Assembly: GCA_003439945.1 (NCBI GenBank) | Contig: QVRM01005607.1 | Location: 1 to 64,000 of the forward strand | Length of the DNA stretch: 64,000 nucleotides | Source of the DNA: Dermanyssus gallinae | Lineage: Eukaryota > Arthropoda > Arachnida > Mesostigmata > Dermanyssidae | Direction of reading: 5' to 3' | Shown here: piece after piece, positions 1 to 11,586 of the stretch | How the letters are laid out: each line of letters starts with the position of its first letter | Position numbering within the stretch: the stretch's first letter is position 1 | Translations under genes and position numbers: made by a program | Notes under the pieces: model-generated | Database searches by the model: none | The model's input: the letters and a program-made list of their open reading frames with translations, nothing else | Told to the model about the DNA's origin: nothing

Positions 1-38
<38 letters not shown>

Positions 39-50
39 TATATATATATA
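1..50. repeat. (TA)n microsatellite at the window start
   Basis: Nearly pure TA dinucleotides with one phase slip. The array runs directly into the terminal inverted repeat of the mariner element at 51, as expected for a transposon that targets TA. Confidence 0.97.
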
Positions 51-1319
51 CAGGTAGTTCAATAAGTTCTTAGAATGAGCTTTTAGAATTCGAATTTTGG
101 CACGCTTCACCGCTAATAGGAACTGCAACTTTTCGACTGCTAGCACTCAATATATTATGGTGATTGGCCGTTGCGATTTCGTTTGATAGCTTTCCCGTGC
201 AACGTATCGGCGTGATTTTTAAAAATGAAGAGAAAAAAAGAGTTTCGAGTGGTTATCAAGCATTTTTATTTCAAAGGTTGGAATGCGACCCAAGTAAAAT
301 TGAGTTAGACGAGACGTACAGTGACTCTGCGCCATGTTTGCCACTGTTTCCAACTGGATTAATGTGTTAAAAGAGGTCGCAGGAGGCACCGAGGAGTGAA
401 CTACGTCCAGGAGGCCAAAAAACGGCGACTGATGAGGAAAACGTAGAGAAAGTGCGAAAAATTATTGGCACAGATAAGCGAATGAACATTAAGGAAATAG
501 CGGAGGCATTAGGGATTAGTTTAGGCAGTGTGCATTTATCCTACACAAAACTTGAAAATGAAAGAGCTTAGAGCAAAATGGCTGCCGCATTTGCTCAACC
601 AAGGCCAAAAAGACGCGCCTGTTTGGCTTTACAGCGAAATTTGGGCAAGATGTCGAACAATCTGTCGGATTTTTGGTTGCAGATTCATGACCGTCGATGA
701 AAGCCGGGTTCATCACTACACCCGAGACCAAGAAGCATCTTGCCAATGGTGTGCCTGATGAAGGACCTCCGAAGAGGGTGCGGACAACGGCATGACCGGA
801 AAGGTGATGGCTACAGTTTTTTAAGACAACCGTAGAATAATGCTGGTCGACTACCTTTAGAGCGGTTTTTATAAAACGATCACAGGAGAATATTAGCAAG
901 ACTGTTGGACTGCCTTTAGCAAGAACTCATCGTGAAACGGCCCGCTTTGCAGAAGAAGGTTGTCTGCTTCACCAGGACAATGCTCCTGCACACAAGTCCC
1001 GGCAAGCATCGGCAAAACTAGCCCAACTGAGGTTCGAACTTATTGAACAACCTTCCTATTTCCAGACCTGGCCCCCTCTGATTATTTCCTCTTCGACATT
1101 TGAAGAATGCTCGGTGGAAAGCGTTTTTCCAGCAATGAAGGGGTTAAGGCTGCTGTCAATGCCTATTTTCAGTCTAACGACGCGGAATTCTACTCAAGGG
1201 TACGAAAGCTCTGAAATCTCGGTGGGAAAAGTGTATTGAGCTTTCGGGGAGTATATCGAATAAGAAAAATTAAAACATGATTTGGAAAATTCTCGGTTTT
1301 CATCTAAGAACTATTGAAC

Positions 1320-1321
<2 letters not shown>
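51..1321 (+). mobile_element. Decayed mariner-family DNA transposon
   Basis: Both ends carry the same terminal inverted repeat: AGTTCAATAAGTTCTTAGA at 56-74 and its reverse complement, one base shorter, at 1303-1320. Both ends abut (TA)n. The interior, about 1.27 kb, has mariner length. Transposase remains are readable in several frames: a helix-turn-helix part near 435-540 (DENVEKVRKIIG, then ALGISLGSVH), a middle part near 560-760, and a C-terminal part near 1195-1260 ending in a KALKSRWEKCIE-type stretch. Several stops and frameshifts separate these, so no functional transposase can be made. Known: mariner transposases cut and paste at TA. Inference: an old copy, probably irritans-like, although the subfamily is not certain. 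Confidence 0.85.
435..1262 (+). pseudogene. Mariner transposase pseudogene
   Basis: Conceptual translation in shifting frames gives the second helix-turn-helix of a mariner transposase near 435-540, the linker that follows it to about 600, and the carboxy-terminal WEKCIELSG-like end near 1230-1250. At least several in-frame stops and frameshifts are present. The catalytic Asp triad cannot be read cleanly. It lies inside the inverted repeats at 51 and 1321. Confidence 0.75.

Positions 1322-1394
<73 letters not shown>
1322..1394. repeat. (TA)n microsatellite
   Basis: About 70 bp of TA directly after the mariner end, followed by a short (GA)n run at 1401-1418. Confidence 0.95.
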
Positions 1395-1398
<4 letters not shown>

Positions 1399-2350
1399 TA
1401 GCGAGAGAGAGAGAGAGATGGATAGGTACGTCTACTAGTTAAGAGCAGTTAGCAGCCCGTGCTTGACATCTGACCAATCGACCGACAACAGATTTTGGAT
1501 AGGACAGTCGAACAGACGATAACCACCGCCCGCTGTGGATCTAAAGACCGGCCGGTGATCGAGCGGGAGCAATCCATGCATCGACTGACGAAGAAGCAGA
1601 CGACGCTCAGCGGCGACGAAACTCTCCAACTCCAGTCAGTGGAGCGGTGTTCTGTTGTTGTCGAAGGCTGGGTTGGTGCTGTTTCTGCTGTTGCTGTTAC
1701 AATAGTTAGCCGTTGTCATTCACTACTACCACCAGCGCAGCTTCGAGAGTTTGACGAGCTTTGAAGTTCATCTATCCTAGCCAAGCAAGAAGTGTGAGTA
1801 CGTCCGAGTGTGAGTAGGAGATGCCTACCTGCTTCATCAGTGAGCTCATCAGACCTGTATGTATGACATGGATGCGTAGGTAGATCTTTTGGGGTGGACG
1901 CTGCTCTCACTGACGTTTTAGTGAGGGCGGGATAGAGAGAGAGAGATGGTTTCGTCGTGTATGCGTGTGCATATATAGCGTGTGTCTGCGCCAGCCTTGC
2001 AATAGTACCACACAGCAACAACAACAACAACAACAACAGCCGTATTTGGGTAAAAGCCTGAAGAAACGTCTGACGTCATCGACCGAATCGCTGGTGACGG
2101 ATCGATTCAGCTTGAGCTGACTACTAATTGCGAGTTGTCTAGTAGTAGTGAATAGTAGTAGCGAAGTCGTCAAAGTTTCGTATTCGATCGAAGGCTGGCT
2201 GACCGAAGTGTTGCTTGAGGCCCCCTAGCTGGCTTCAGCTCTCAAGCAAGAGGTTTCGCCGTCACTAAGTAGGCGCTCGCCAGCAAAAGAGAGCGGGAAA
2301 TACTTATTCGTTTGTGCAGCATTCTACATGTATGTATATCGAGCGTAAAT
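1395..2350. other. No gene recognised: intergenic DNA with short repeats
   Basis: This stretch holds a GA run and a short (CAA)n run near 2007-2038. Open frames here are short and repeat-derived. I see no exon with recognisable homology. Confidence 0.5.
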
Positions 2351-2374
2351 TGTGTGGTGGCATTTTTAAGCGAG

Positions 2375-2414
<40 letters not shown>

Positions 2415-2547
2415 CTAGGAGTGTAATTCCAGCGTGACACACGAAAGTGGCATAGAGTACTTTCAACGTTTGCTAGTAATTATGCGTCATCATTTAGATT
2501 GCTTTTTGAGTGTTTATACAAAGCATTGCCCCCAAACGGTGGTTCTA

Positions 2548-2597
<50 letters not shown>

Positions 2598-2763
2598 GCA
2601 TTTCAAGGGTACAATTCCCACTTGACACACCCAAAGTGGCAGGGAATGCTTTCATCTTCTATATAAGCGGTTGCTAGTAGTTATGCGTCATCATTTATAT
2701 TGCTTTTTGTATGTTTATACAAATCATTGTCCTAGACTGTGGTTCTAGTTCATAGATATATAC
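2350..2763. repeat. Two diverged copies of a ~200-bp unit separated by (TA)n
   Basis: The segments at about 2407-2552 and 2596-2750 align along their length. Both contain GTGTAATTCC/GTACAATTCC-like text, a GACACAC...AAAGTGGCA block, TTATGCGTCATCATTTA, TGTTTATACAAA and GTGGTTCTAGTT in the same order. Each copy is preceded by a (TA)n run (2379-2409 and 2552-2592). This is a local tandem duplication in which the TA tract is part of the unit. Confidence 0.8.
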
Positions 2764-2944
2764 TTTCATCTCAATATTGCTTTATACGATTATGTATATA
2801 TATATATATATATATAGTAGCGTGGTATGCTCAATGTAATTCAAGTGGCTTTTGGGCATGTTTAGCCATGTCACAAACGTATCAGCAACGTTTGTCATGC
2901 AATACAACTGTATTTATTCTTTTATATATACATGTGAATGTTTA

Positions 2945-3090
2945 AATCCACGGTGCCGATGGCTCACTCCTCATCTATCATTCGTGTCCGAGTGGGAGTC
3001 TTGCCCGACCCCTGACGCGAAGACGCGGGTCGATCCAGTCTTTCATAGTTCCGAGCACCGAAATCGCGTTGCCTCTCTGAATCTCTAGGG
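2945..3090 (+). mobile_element. Possible tRNA-derived SINE head
   Basis: The segment has a GATGGCTCACTCC-like A-box region and, about 75 bp on, CGCGGGTCGATCC, which fits a tRNA B box. No matching second copy was found in the window and no clear tail or duplication is visible, so this rests on the promoter-like boxes alone. Confidence 0.4.
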
Positions 3091-3871
3091 AAAGCCGTTG
3101 CAATTATGTTAAGAGAACACTAGTCACATCGTAGTCATCATTCTCATCATCAGTTATTTTATCAGACAATCGGTTACAATTTATGTCAAGGTCATCATAG
3201 TTCATTTTAAAATAGCTGTCCTAATAGAGGACATAACTTTTCAGTTTGTGGTAGGAACCACATTGAAGTGTCTGCGTTTAATACAAAACAATGCGATAGA
3301 CTAAGCGTCTGCAGAAAGGCCTGACACTACACACTTATTTGGCACCGCCTTTTACGTCGCTATTTACGTCTAAAAAAAGGGGGAAGTCAAGAAACCGATG
3401 CTATGTATGCAATTTGTGGTAATTATAATAATAATCTGTGAATATATAATAACTATTTGCGACCAGCTTTGAGAATAAAATGAGAATCATAAGGCCAAAA
3501 TATATATGTGTGTGTGCACAAAGCATGCGATAAATTATATCCATGTATATATCAATTTATGCCCACGTACAAATGTAGTTAAAGGCATTTATTAATTATA
3601 TGCCTGCGGAGTCGAATGGATGGCTGGACTTTTGTTAAAGGGTTATGGGAAATTCACAGAGCGGGATCGTATATTGTGAAAGGTACAACTTTAAAGACGG
3701 CAGATTGGACGTGCGACCGTTTAGGCGTCGATTCTGAGTGCGGTTGAGGCCGCTACCTTAAGTAGATGATACCAGATACCATGATTAAGCGGCAGGCTTG
3801 CGATGACGTATAACAATCGTATAAGACTACTTTGCAAGGTTATGACGCCTATTCGACTATATATACTATAC

Positions 3872-4065
3872 ATCGCGGAGTGCTCTAGGCGACGCGTGCT
3901 ACTCATGGTGTGCTACTCGCGGTTGTCATCTACCAGGGTGTCGCCGGTTTGATCCGATGTTGTTTGATCGAATTTTCGTCGAGCGATGCTTATTGAGAAT
4001 AGATAATAGACCATACCGTTAAGAGTCCACGGCCATGCTACCTCAAATACTGTTGGAACTAGCCT
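3872..4065 (+). mobile_element. SINE-2 copy (plus strand), diverged
   Basis: It aligns with the reverse complement of the copies at 43759-44032 and 49411-49694. Shared text includes a tRNA-like head (GCTCTAGGCGAC..., CATCTACCAGGGTGTCGCCGG), a B box (GGTTTGATCC), then TCGAATTTTCGTCGAGCGAT, and a core degraded to TTAAGAGTCCACGGCCATGC. The 3' third is missing. It is the only SINE-2 copy on this strand. Confidence 0.75.
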
Positions 4066-4162
4066 AGCTATTGCAATACACATACCGCATATGTGCTGCC
4101 GCTCTAAGCGTTCCTGGTATAAACGGATGAGGACATGTGCATTTGGGTATACATGTCAAGCG

Positions 4163-4204
<42 letters not shown>

Positions 4205-5354
4205 AAAAAAAGACGAATTTCCTTTAATGTTAGTGCACCCGCTCAAGGCTCGGCTGATTAGCCTTCTATTTTTCCATGTCATCTATTTTATTCTATATAT
4301 AGTTGTGCGACTCATCAGCTTGCACCGTGCAGCTGCTCAGAGGTCCGCTCCCACATAATATATATATATATGCCCACAACGTGCCGTTTTGTCATGATTC
4401 TATTCTGGCAATTTTTCAATAATGTGTTTAATGTTTTATTTTTGTAAATTTTATTTCGATACGCACATTTCAGAAGAATGCCTTTCCTGTCTCCTTGTCT
4501 TTTTCGTCTTCTGCTCTTTCTACCTTACTAACAATATATATATACATATATGTATATATATATATATATATATATAGTCTGTATTGTGTATATTTATATA
4601 AGGTTCTGCTGGGAGCGAGACTCTATCATACCGCGGCAGCGGTTGTTACGGTCGCGACCGCTACCAATCCGCGAGATACCTTCGCCCCATTTGTGGAAAC
4701 CGCAGTAATAACTTTGGGTCACTCGACGCCCTTTGGCACACCACGATGATGTTGTAGTACCATATTGGCATGGTGGCCACCTAACTAAACAACCAGCTTG
4801 CTAGCTACAGCTAAATGAATGAATGCTCCAAGATCCTTTCCAGTTTGCCCCATCAACGACATCTCTTGACCGAACGAGTTGGAACGTTAGTCAGTACAAC
4901 GCTGTCCGTGTGTAGTCTATACGCTCACGACAGGTATATAGATAGATTTGACCCCGACTGATTTATATTCGTGCCGGTCAGCTCGTGTTGTGTCTCTGTG
5001 TCTACACGCTATCTTGTAGGTATATATAAATGTTCGCTATTTATATGTATATGCACCTATCAAGCTCGTCATAGATGCTTTTGTTGCGAGGACGAATAAG
5101 AAGGAGCGTGAATTTGGTATTCGTTTCCGCTAGTTTTCAATCCGACCCGACCGCCAATATTGCCCGTGGTAATTTAGGCATGGCATCTTCTCGTATCCGC
5201 GGCTGATCTAAGTGTACGCTTTTGTTTATGTTTGCACGTGTTATTAGATTCTTACTGGTGATTTCTTAGCTCAGAAGATTTTAATTAACGAGAATGTTTT
5301 GTTGTGTGCATATAAAATGTCGTTTAACCTCAATTTTAGCCACTCTAGTTCACG
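4066..5354. other. Upstream region of the myosin light-chain gene; no protein exon seen
   Basis: It contains (TA)n/(GA)n at 4164-4201 and (TA)n at 4538-4576, then GC-richer DNA from about 4600. The promoter and any non-coding first exon of the downstream gene probably lie here. A pyrimidine-rich TTTTAG at about 5335-5340, just before the start codon exon, could be a 3' splice site of a 5'-UTR intron. No transcription start can be fixed from sequence. Confidence 0.4.
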
Positions 5355-5453
5355 ATGGCTTCCCGTAAGACGAAAGGGCGCGCCCCCACAAAGAAGAGAG
5401 CCCAGAGGGCAACATCGAACGTCTTTGCTATGTTCGACCAGGCACAGATATCG
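5355..5453 (+). CDS. sqh: sqh coding exon 1
   Basis: Thirty-three codons from ATG to ...DQAQIS, with donor GTAAGT at 5454. It holds the basic N-terminus and the phosphorylatable Thr20-Ser21. The phase is 0. Confidence 0.93.
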
Positions 5454-6716
5454 GTAAGTGACTAATGTTAGATTTATCCGTTATTTATGTAAAATAAGGG
5501 TGTTTTCTATCTTCATATATTTATCTGCATTTCCATATGCAGGGCGTGTATATTCAGTTCGACCAGATTTGAGAGTTGTTAGATTTCACTAAAAAGCTAT
5601 TTTGAATACAATGAGGGAGAGGAAAATATTTGTCAAGGATTTATTATAGAGATGTGGCTAGCCGACCATCACTAACAAAATGTGTGGTTGCGGAAGGGCA
5701 TGTTGTTTGATGAAAACCAGAACCGCTGGTAGAGGTTTCTTCAATCAGCATGTAACTCTAGGAACTCCTGCATGAGGATCGGGCAAAACGACCCACGGTT
5801 ATCCTATACTGAATTGAACCATCATAGATTTGGTTCCAAAATGATCCCCATTAGCATTTTTTCTGAATATGTGTGTCTTATGAGCGTAATGACATTGCTA
5901 ATATACACAAAACATTTGTTTGTCATACATATACAACAATACAACTAGTCAACTTTTCGAAGACCACATACTGTGAGATTGTGAATAATGGTGTTGCAAA
6001 TTGATTATTGTTGATATTTTGTATTAGTATCTAATTCAAGTACTAGTTAGCTATTGCGGATAAAAATTGTGTTTAGTGGTGTGCTGCACAGCTTGCATGT
6101 GAATGTCTTCGCGGTGTAAGCGGATGGCCAAAGCTGTTCCGTTTAGGTTCAAAGGTGTGCTTAGCATAGCGTAATTTCCGGCAATGGGAGAAGTCGACGT
6201 TTAGTCGTGCCCTGTGTGATGTGCAGTGTACAAGTGGCGGTTGACCATGACCTGAATGCGTTGCGCTGAACTCGATTGCAGGAGTTCAAAGAGGCGTTCA
6301 ACATGATTGACCAAACTCGCGACGGCTTCGTGTGCAAAGAGGATCTCCACGACATGCTTGCTTCGCTCGGTACGGCACGTCTAGCTTGATTGAGATTCTA
6401 ATGCTTAATGTCGGGGGTGAATAATGCAAGTGGTCTCGTATAGACATGTATTGATTTGAACCTATGGACGTCTTGCAATTGTTGCTTGTCGGTATTATAT
6501 ATCTATATATATATATATATATATATATAGAATCTAAAAATGTATATATCTGGGAAAGAGCGCTGAAATAAAGTTGCGCACCACCATTTATATTATTGAC
6601 TGTAAAGATCCCACGCTTAAGACTTGAATTATACTGATAATCATTCAAGTCTTAACACGATTCATATACTACCCCGCGTAATACCCGTATGCGAATTCCT
6701 AATGCAACCTACGGTG

Positions 6717-6750
<34 letters not shown>

Positions 6751-9142
6751 TAAGGACTCGTGCGATATGTGCAGGCAAGAATCCCGACGATAACTATTTG
6801 GACAGTATGATGAATGAGGCCCCGGGCCCTATCAACTTCACTATGTTCCTGACCCTCTTTGGAGAGAGGCTGCAAGGAACTGATCCAGAGGAAGTGATAC
6901 GAAATGCGTTTGCTTGCTTCGACGAAGAAAACACAGGCCATATAACGAAGAAAAAACTGCGCGAACTCCTTACAACGATGGGTGATCGATTTACCGACGA
7001 AGAGGTTAATATATGATTATAGTTACGGCCTCTTTCTGCACCTTTTGTGTGACTAACGTTAGGTGCATGTATGTACTGTAGTCGCTGAAAAAAACCCTTA
7101 AAAATGTTTTTAATTTAAGTCACCGACTGTATCCATAAATCCATATTTATGCTTATGATCCATATTACTGTTACTCATTATTGTTTGTTGGCTGTGCGTT
7201 TTTTTTAATTTTTGTAAACAAGCCATACGATTGAGTGGATAAATTAAATTAAAATAATATTTTATTTTATTATCAAAGCGCAGTAAGTTGAAGGGTTATC
7301 ATCATTGTAATTTAAATAGCATATTTTTAAGTTCAGACGACGTCCTTCCCTTCACTTCAGTTTATATACTTTTCAGATATGGCTTGCTGATTCCTATGTT
7401 GGAACGGTGAAGTCCCATGCATAGTTGATAGTTAACGACGTATAGAGGTTTTTAAAGTGGAATTACAGGGTGGTTCGTTATTTACTTACTTGTGGGCAAG
7501 GCTGCCGTAGTACCATTCAGTGTTTAAGAACTTTGTATACTTATTTTGTAACAATGTATCTCTATGATTTTTCATCCTAGTGGCTTTCAGAAATTCTCTA
7601 ACATTGGGGGTTATAACCTACATAGATGCGTGATTCAGGCGTTTGCAATAAGCGTTTGCAGTGTAATAAGATACAAATCCTCTTATCCCTTCAAGCGAAA
7701 AATCCTGTTTATGTTTGACGTACTTTTAGTAATAATAATTAGATTACATGCAAACGAACTTACCAGCAGTGATCACACGAGCGAACGTGCATTTCTAACT
7801 TGTCGAGAGTGTTACGTAAATATGTGAGCATGAATAATTAAGGGCAAAACTATTGTACGATACCTATATATATATATATATATATAAATTATTTTCTGTA
7901 AAAGTATATCTATATGTCTATAAATTATGTTTTTGTATATAAAAGTATATATATACATATTCTTTAATAGAATTATAGCATTATTTAGGTCTTGGAGGAG
8001 TTGACGGTGTGCAACAGTTTCCGCAGGGTCTGTCACAGCTCACGAGTCGACATAAAGTTCAAAAGGTTCAGTAAGGTGTCTGGTTTGGGTACGAACAAAT
8101 ATATTGTTATAAAACGGATCTGTTATCGAGGGGCTTTAATTCAAAGCATAATCAAGGTGCAACCGACAACTTCAAATATCTAAACATTTCGTCAGAATAC
8201 ATTCTTTCACCGTGCGGCGGCACAGTCACTTACAGCTATACATTGCTCCATCAACGTTATGGTTCTCGTGCCAAAACTTCAACAGTAAGGAAAATTGCGT
8301 CCGGGTTTAAAACCCCGGTCGTCCATTGAAATGGAACAAATTTTTGTAGGGGAAAGGTTTCTCACGATGTGGCCTGCCTACTTGTAGGCTGCACGAGGGG
8401 AGCTTGCCCTTATTTTCAACGAAAATTAGTTTTCTGTGCAGTGTGCACTCGCAAGGATGCTTAGGTTTTAAACATCGTGTTTTAAATGATTCGGATTTTA
8501 ATAAATAATAACATTTTCATATAGTGTTTCTTTAAACTTTATATTCATGTAAACTACGTTTCATTCCTGAGCGATGAAAACGGTCTGCCTGAATTTACTC
8601 GCATGTAAACTACGCGTATTTACGCTCTTAGTATGATTTACCTTTGGCTTATTATTCGGCAAATAAAAGCAAGTGAGTTGGTTGTGCGCCAAACAGCTGT
8701 GGACCTTGTATGTTTAATAAAAAAAATAATAGTTTCCGTACGGGAAACATTTTGCGTGGCAAAACAATTTCTGTTCGGCTTGACAATGAAATACTATTTA
8801 CGAACTCTTCTGCGAAAGCGCGCTAGACAGCTTTTGCACTTATATTTCATTGCACTCATCTAGTGTACGACATTGGGTTTTGTTGTGTCATATAACAGTC
8901 GTGTCAGGAAAATGGTGCATTCACCCAACATCTGAATAAGTGATGTGTTACGCACGTATTCTAACAATAACGTGTGTGTTGCCATGTGTTTGCTGATTCC
9001 CTCTTGTTATTTAATTTGTACATGCGACGGTTAAGGTGGACGAGATGTTCCGGGAGGCGCCAATCGACAAATCTGGTAACTTTCAACTACATCGAATTTA
9101 CACGCATCCTGAAGCACGGAGCCAGGACAAGACGAGCAGTAG
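5355..9142 (+). CDS. sqh: Myosin regulatory light chain, non-muscle (spaghetti squash type), four coding exons
   Basis: This encodes the regulatory light chain of non-muscle myosin II, an EF-hand protein that binds the myosin neck and switches actomyosin contractility when phosphorylated. Coding exons are 5355-5453, 6282-6369, 6775-7004 and 9036-9142, joined by GT-AG introns of 828, 405 and 2031 bp. The start is [20 protein letters not shown], followed by SNVF; the Thr-Ser pair at residues 20-21 is the known MLCK/ROCK phosphorylation site. EF-hand 1 has the loop [12 protein letters not shown]. The ALGISL-free, highly conserved block [20 protein letters not shown] follows, then [13 protein letters not shown] and [13 protein letters not shown]. 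Exons 1-3 are intact. Exon 4 begins [15 protein letters not shown], but the conserved tail ([14 protein letters not shown], then Lys-Asp-rich end) is reached only after an extra T within 9081-9083, and two missing bases near 9124 and 9131. The stop at 9140-9142 matches the family's usual length of about 174 residues. Confidence 0.92.
5454..6281 (+). other. sqh intron 1
   Basis: An 828-bp GT-AG intron with no recognisable element inside. Confidence 0.8.
6282..6369 (+). CDS. sqh: sqh coding exon 2
   Basis: Acceptor GATTGCAG precedes GAG TTC AAA. The exon encodes [20 protein letters not shown] and DLHDMLASL, which is EF-hand 1. It ends on the first base of a split Gly codon, before GTACGG. Confidence 0.93.
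6775..7004 (+). CDS. sqh: sqh coding exon 3
   Basis: Acceptor ATGTGCAG completes the split Gly codon. The exon encodes [20 protein letters not shown] through [11 protein letters not shown], covering the middle EF-hands. The donor is GAG|GTTAAT, weaker than the first donor. An (TA)n tract at 6718-6747 lies only about 30 bp upstream of the acceptor. Confidence 0.93.
7005..9035 (+). other. sqh intron 3
   Basis: A 2031-bp intron holding a (TA)n run at 7865-7886. At about 8298-8325 it has a T-arm-like GGTTTAAAACCCC, which may be a worn SINE. No other coding segment is seen. Confidence 0.6.
9036..9142 (+). CDS. sqh: sqh terminal coding exon, with apparent single-base indels
   Basis: Acceptor GGTTAAG is followed by [15 protein letters not shown] in frame with exon 3. 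Reading straight on then leaves the conserved frame. Removing one T from the TTT at 9081-9083 restores [15 protein letters not shown]. The expected Lys-Asp-Lys-Asp-Glu-Gln end appears only if an A near 9124 and a G near 9131 are missing. Either the locus is decaying at its 3' end or the assembly has homopolymer errors. Confidence 0.75.
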
Positions 9143-9490
9143 CAGAAGAACTTCTTTCAGTTCATGACGTGTCGTCAATGGTGATAGAAAGCATTTTCAT
9201 GAGCTTTCCTGAAAACACCCCTAGGTGCTTATATTATATATATAAGGTGCTTATATATATAAGGCTTACCGCGGGCCGCCGCGCGACAAGCAAAAACCTA
9301 TTTGGAATACCACTTTGATGTTTTGACAGGTTTTCATGCGGTGAGGTGACTTCTTTTCTAGCGCATTTTTTCTACCACTACCTCGGAGGAAGACTTATCA
9401 CTTATTTAAGCACGTCCGGGAAATGCAATTGCCATGTATTTAGGAAAACGCGAACCATGCGTACGCTACTGTTTCTATTTATAATTATAC

Positions 9491-9498
9491 AAAATAAA
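9491..9498 (+). promoter_or_regulatory. Candidate poly(A) signal of sqh
   Basis: AAAATAAA lies about 350 bp after the sqh stop codon and is the first AATAAA on this strand downstream of it that I noticed. Confidence 0.45.
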
Positions 9499-9509
9499 AA
9501 CTGAGTAAC

Positions 9510-11277
9510 AGACGAAGTTTGTCTTTCATTTCCGGTTGAACGTCAGACGCGTTGTGTGCATTTGCGCGCTACTTTTCCTAGCAAATGGCCTTTTTAGGAG
9601 TGCCTTTATTTCCGACTTTAGACGCATGTATTAATGACGTGTGTACGGCAACTTTTCACCTGAGAGCGGCAAACTCCACCCGATTACACTCGATTCGCGA
9701 TCTGCTTGTACGGATAATATAATAAGCAATACAACGTTAGCTAGTTGTATATTTTGCATTGTTGGCAAAAGCGGCAGCAAAACCGCACGCGCATGACGCA
9801 GTGCTTTACACTCTAAAGAGAAAAAGTAAAGCGCTGCCAATCTACTGCTGTAAAACTTCGCGGTTCATTTTTATTAGCTTTAATATTATGTCTGGCGTGC
9901 GCTGGCAGAACTTTCGTGGCGCCAAAAGATAGATACACTATCTTTTGGCGTTTTTATGTTTGAAAATCTATATACTTTCGTGGTAGGGTCCAACATCCGG
10001 AAAGGTCGGTGATGCGCTTTTTAGCTGTACAGAACTAAATAGCAGGTGGCTCAATCTGTAGCTCAGATTCCCATGTAGTTTGACGTCTGAAACTTACTGC
10101 CAAAAAGTAGCGGATTACACATGTCAACGTCCCATACAACTCCAGATTACGAATGAAGAAGTAATAAATCGAGCTAAATAATACTAATAATAATGTCAGT
10201 TGAAATCACACAAGTGCAAATGATTACTGTTTTGTATTCAATATGTTTAGGTTAAAAAGTTGTTACGGGGTTAAATAGCAAAGGAAATAACGTTTGTGCA
10301 GGTTAGAAGTAACTCCATTCAGTCAGGCCATTATAACTGTCAAATAGAATACCACACGTTCATCTAACGCACGATCTGTTGAAAGAGGCTATGATGGATA
10401 CGTTAATGTGTTTGTGATATCCCTTATTGTCGCAGTTTATGTTTCCTAAAGAACGACATAAAACACGAATAGTATGCTTCGTCGCGTTCATGTGTATGAT
10501 GCGGTTTATGATGGTTATTTTTTCTTACCTAACATGCTCGTCTGTTAAAGTTACGAAAAAAGTACAGACAACGCATTCGTTCCATGTGACGTTTGGGCGC
10601 AATTCAGCACCTCAAAGTTTATTTTTAATACACGGGGTATACGCGCATCAACGCTTAGATCATCCAGCTATCACCTCGGTAGAGCACAATGTACAAAACA
10701 GAAACGGAACTGATCGGCGTCTGCCTTAAAAAGGGGGCAATGTATACATGGCCTACTAATGGGCGTTTTCTGGACATAAACATCATTCTCACTTTAGATT
10801 AGATCATCTATATATATATATTTCGTGACCTCGCGCGCAGCATCCTGACAACGTGTTTAATCCTAGTCGACTGTTTAAATCATTGTTTCTCTTATGGGAC
10901 CCGATAATAATAATATTAGCCAGTTGGGTTTTTTCGCGATTACCATCAAAATGACTAATTTTGGTCATTATAGTATCGATAGCGAGTGTATATATATAGC
11001 TCCTAAATTATTTAATCCAGCTTATAACACAAAAAGTTACTCGCTTACGTATGCAAGCATTATTAACCGGTCGGTTACCGCGGATCATCCACGCGAAAAC
11101 ATTGATATATAAACATCATCTAACATGCGACATTCACCTTCATTGTGTGCTTGTGTACAGGACAGATACGCACAGTTCCTTCAGAGGGGTAGTGAAGAGC
11201 TAATTGGAATTTATCTGTTCATACAGCTAGTTATTAATAATATTATCTTATCCCCATTACTATTATTAGTATTATTG
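9510..11277. other. Intergenic space between convergent sqh and WAC
   Basis: No coding segment is recognised. The 3' UTRs of both genes should lie here. TTTATT at about 10618-10623 is a possible minus-strand poly(A) signal for WAC. Confidence 0.5.
9920..9950. repeat. 12-bp perfect stem-loop followed by T run
   Basis: CGCCAAAAGATA at 9920-9931 and TATCTTTTGGCG at 9939-9950 are perfect inverted repeats with a 7-nt loop, followed by TTTTT. It lies in the space between sqh and the 3' end of WAC. Confidence 0.8.
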
Positions 11278-11586
11278 CTACTGTTGTTGCTGCTGCTGCT
11301 GCTGCGATGTTGAGGGCTCGTTCACTGTGATGGGCCAACTACCATTGCTTGGCTGAGAGAAGGTTTTCTCCTCAAGGTGGGCGATCTGCTGTCTCAGGAA
11401 GAGCGCGCGCTGCTCTTGAAGAGTTGCCTGTATCTCTGCCAGTCGCACCATCGAGCGAGCCATCTTAAGGTCGCCCGAAATCGCCGAGCAGTGGACGCTG
11501 GCCAGCGTAATTAGTTCACTCTGCAGTCGAGTCGCTTGTCGCTCCAACTGCTCTGCCTCCCACGAAGTCATGTGCGTAATTAACAC
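11278..11586 (-). CDS. WAC: WAC terminal exon: conserved coiled coil and a poly-Gln end
   Basis: The exon encodes [20 protein letters not shown], then ...[20 protein letters not shown] and [12 protein letters not shown], the family's signature C-terminal coiled coil. The protein ends in eight glutamines followed by TAG. Confidence 0.93.
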   Translation of the reverse strand: MLITHMTSWEAEQLERQATRLQSELITLASVHCSAISGDLKMARSMVRLAEIQATLQEQRALFLRQQIAHLEEKTFSQPSNGSWPITVNEPSTSQQQQQQQQ

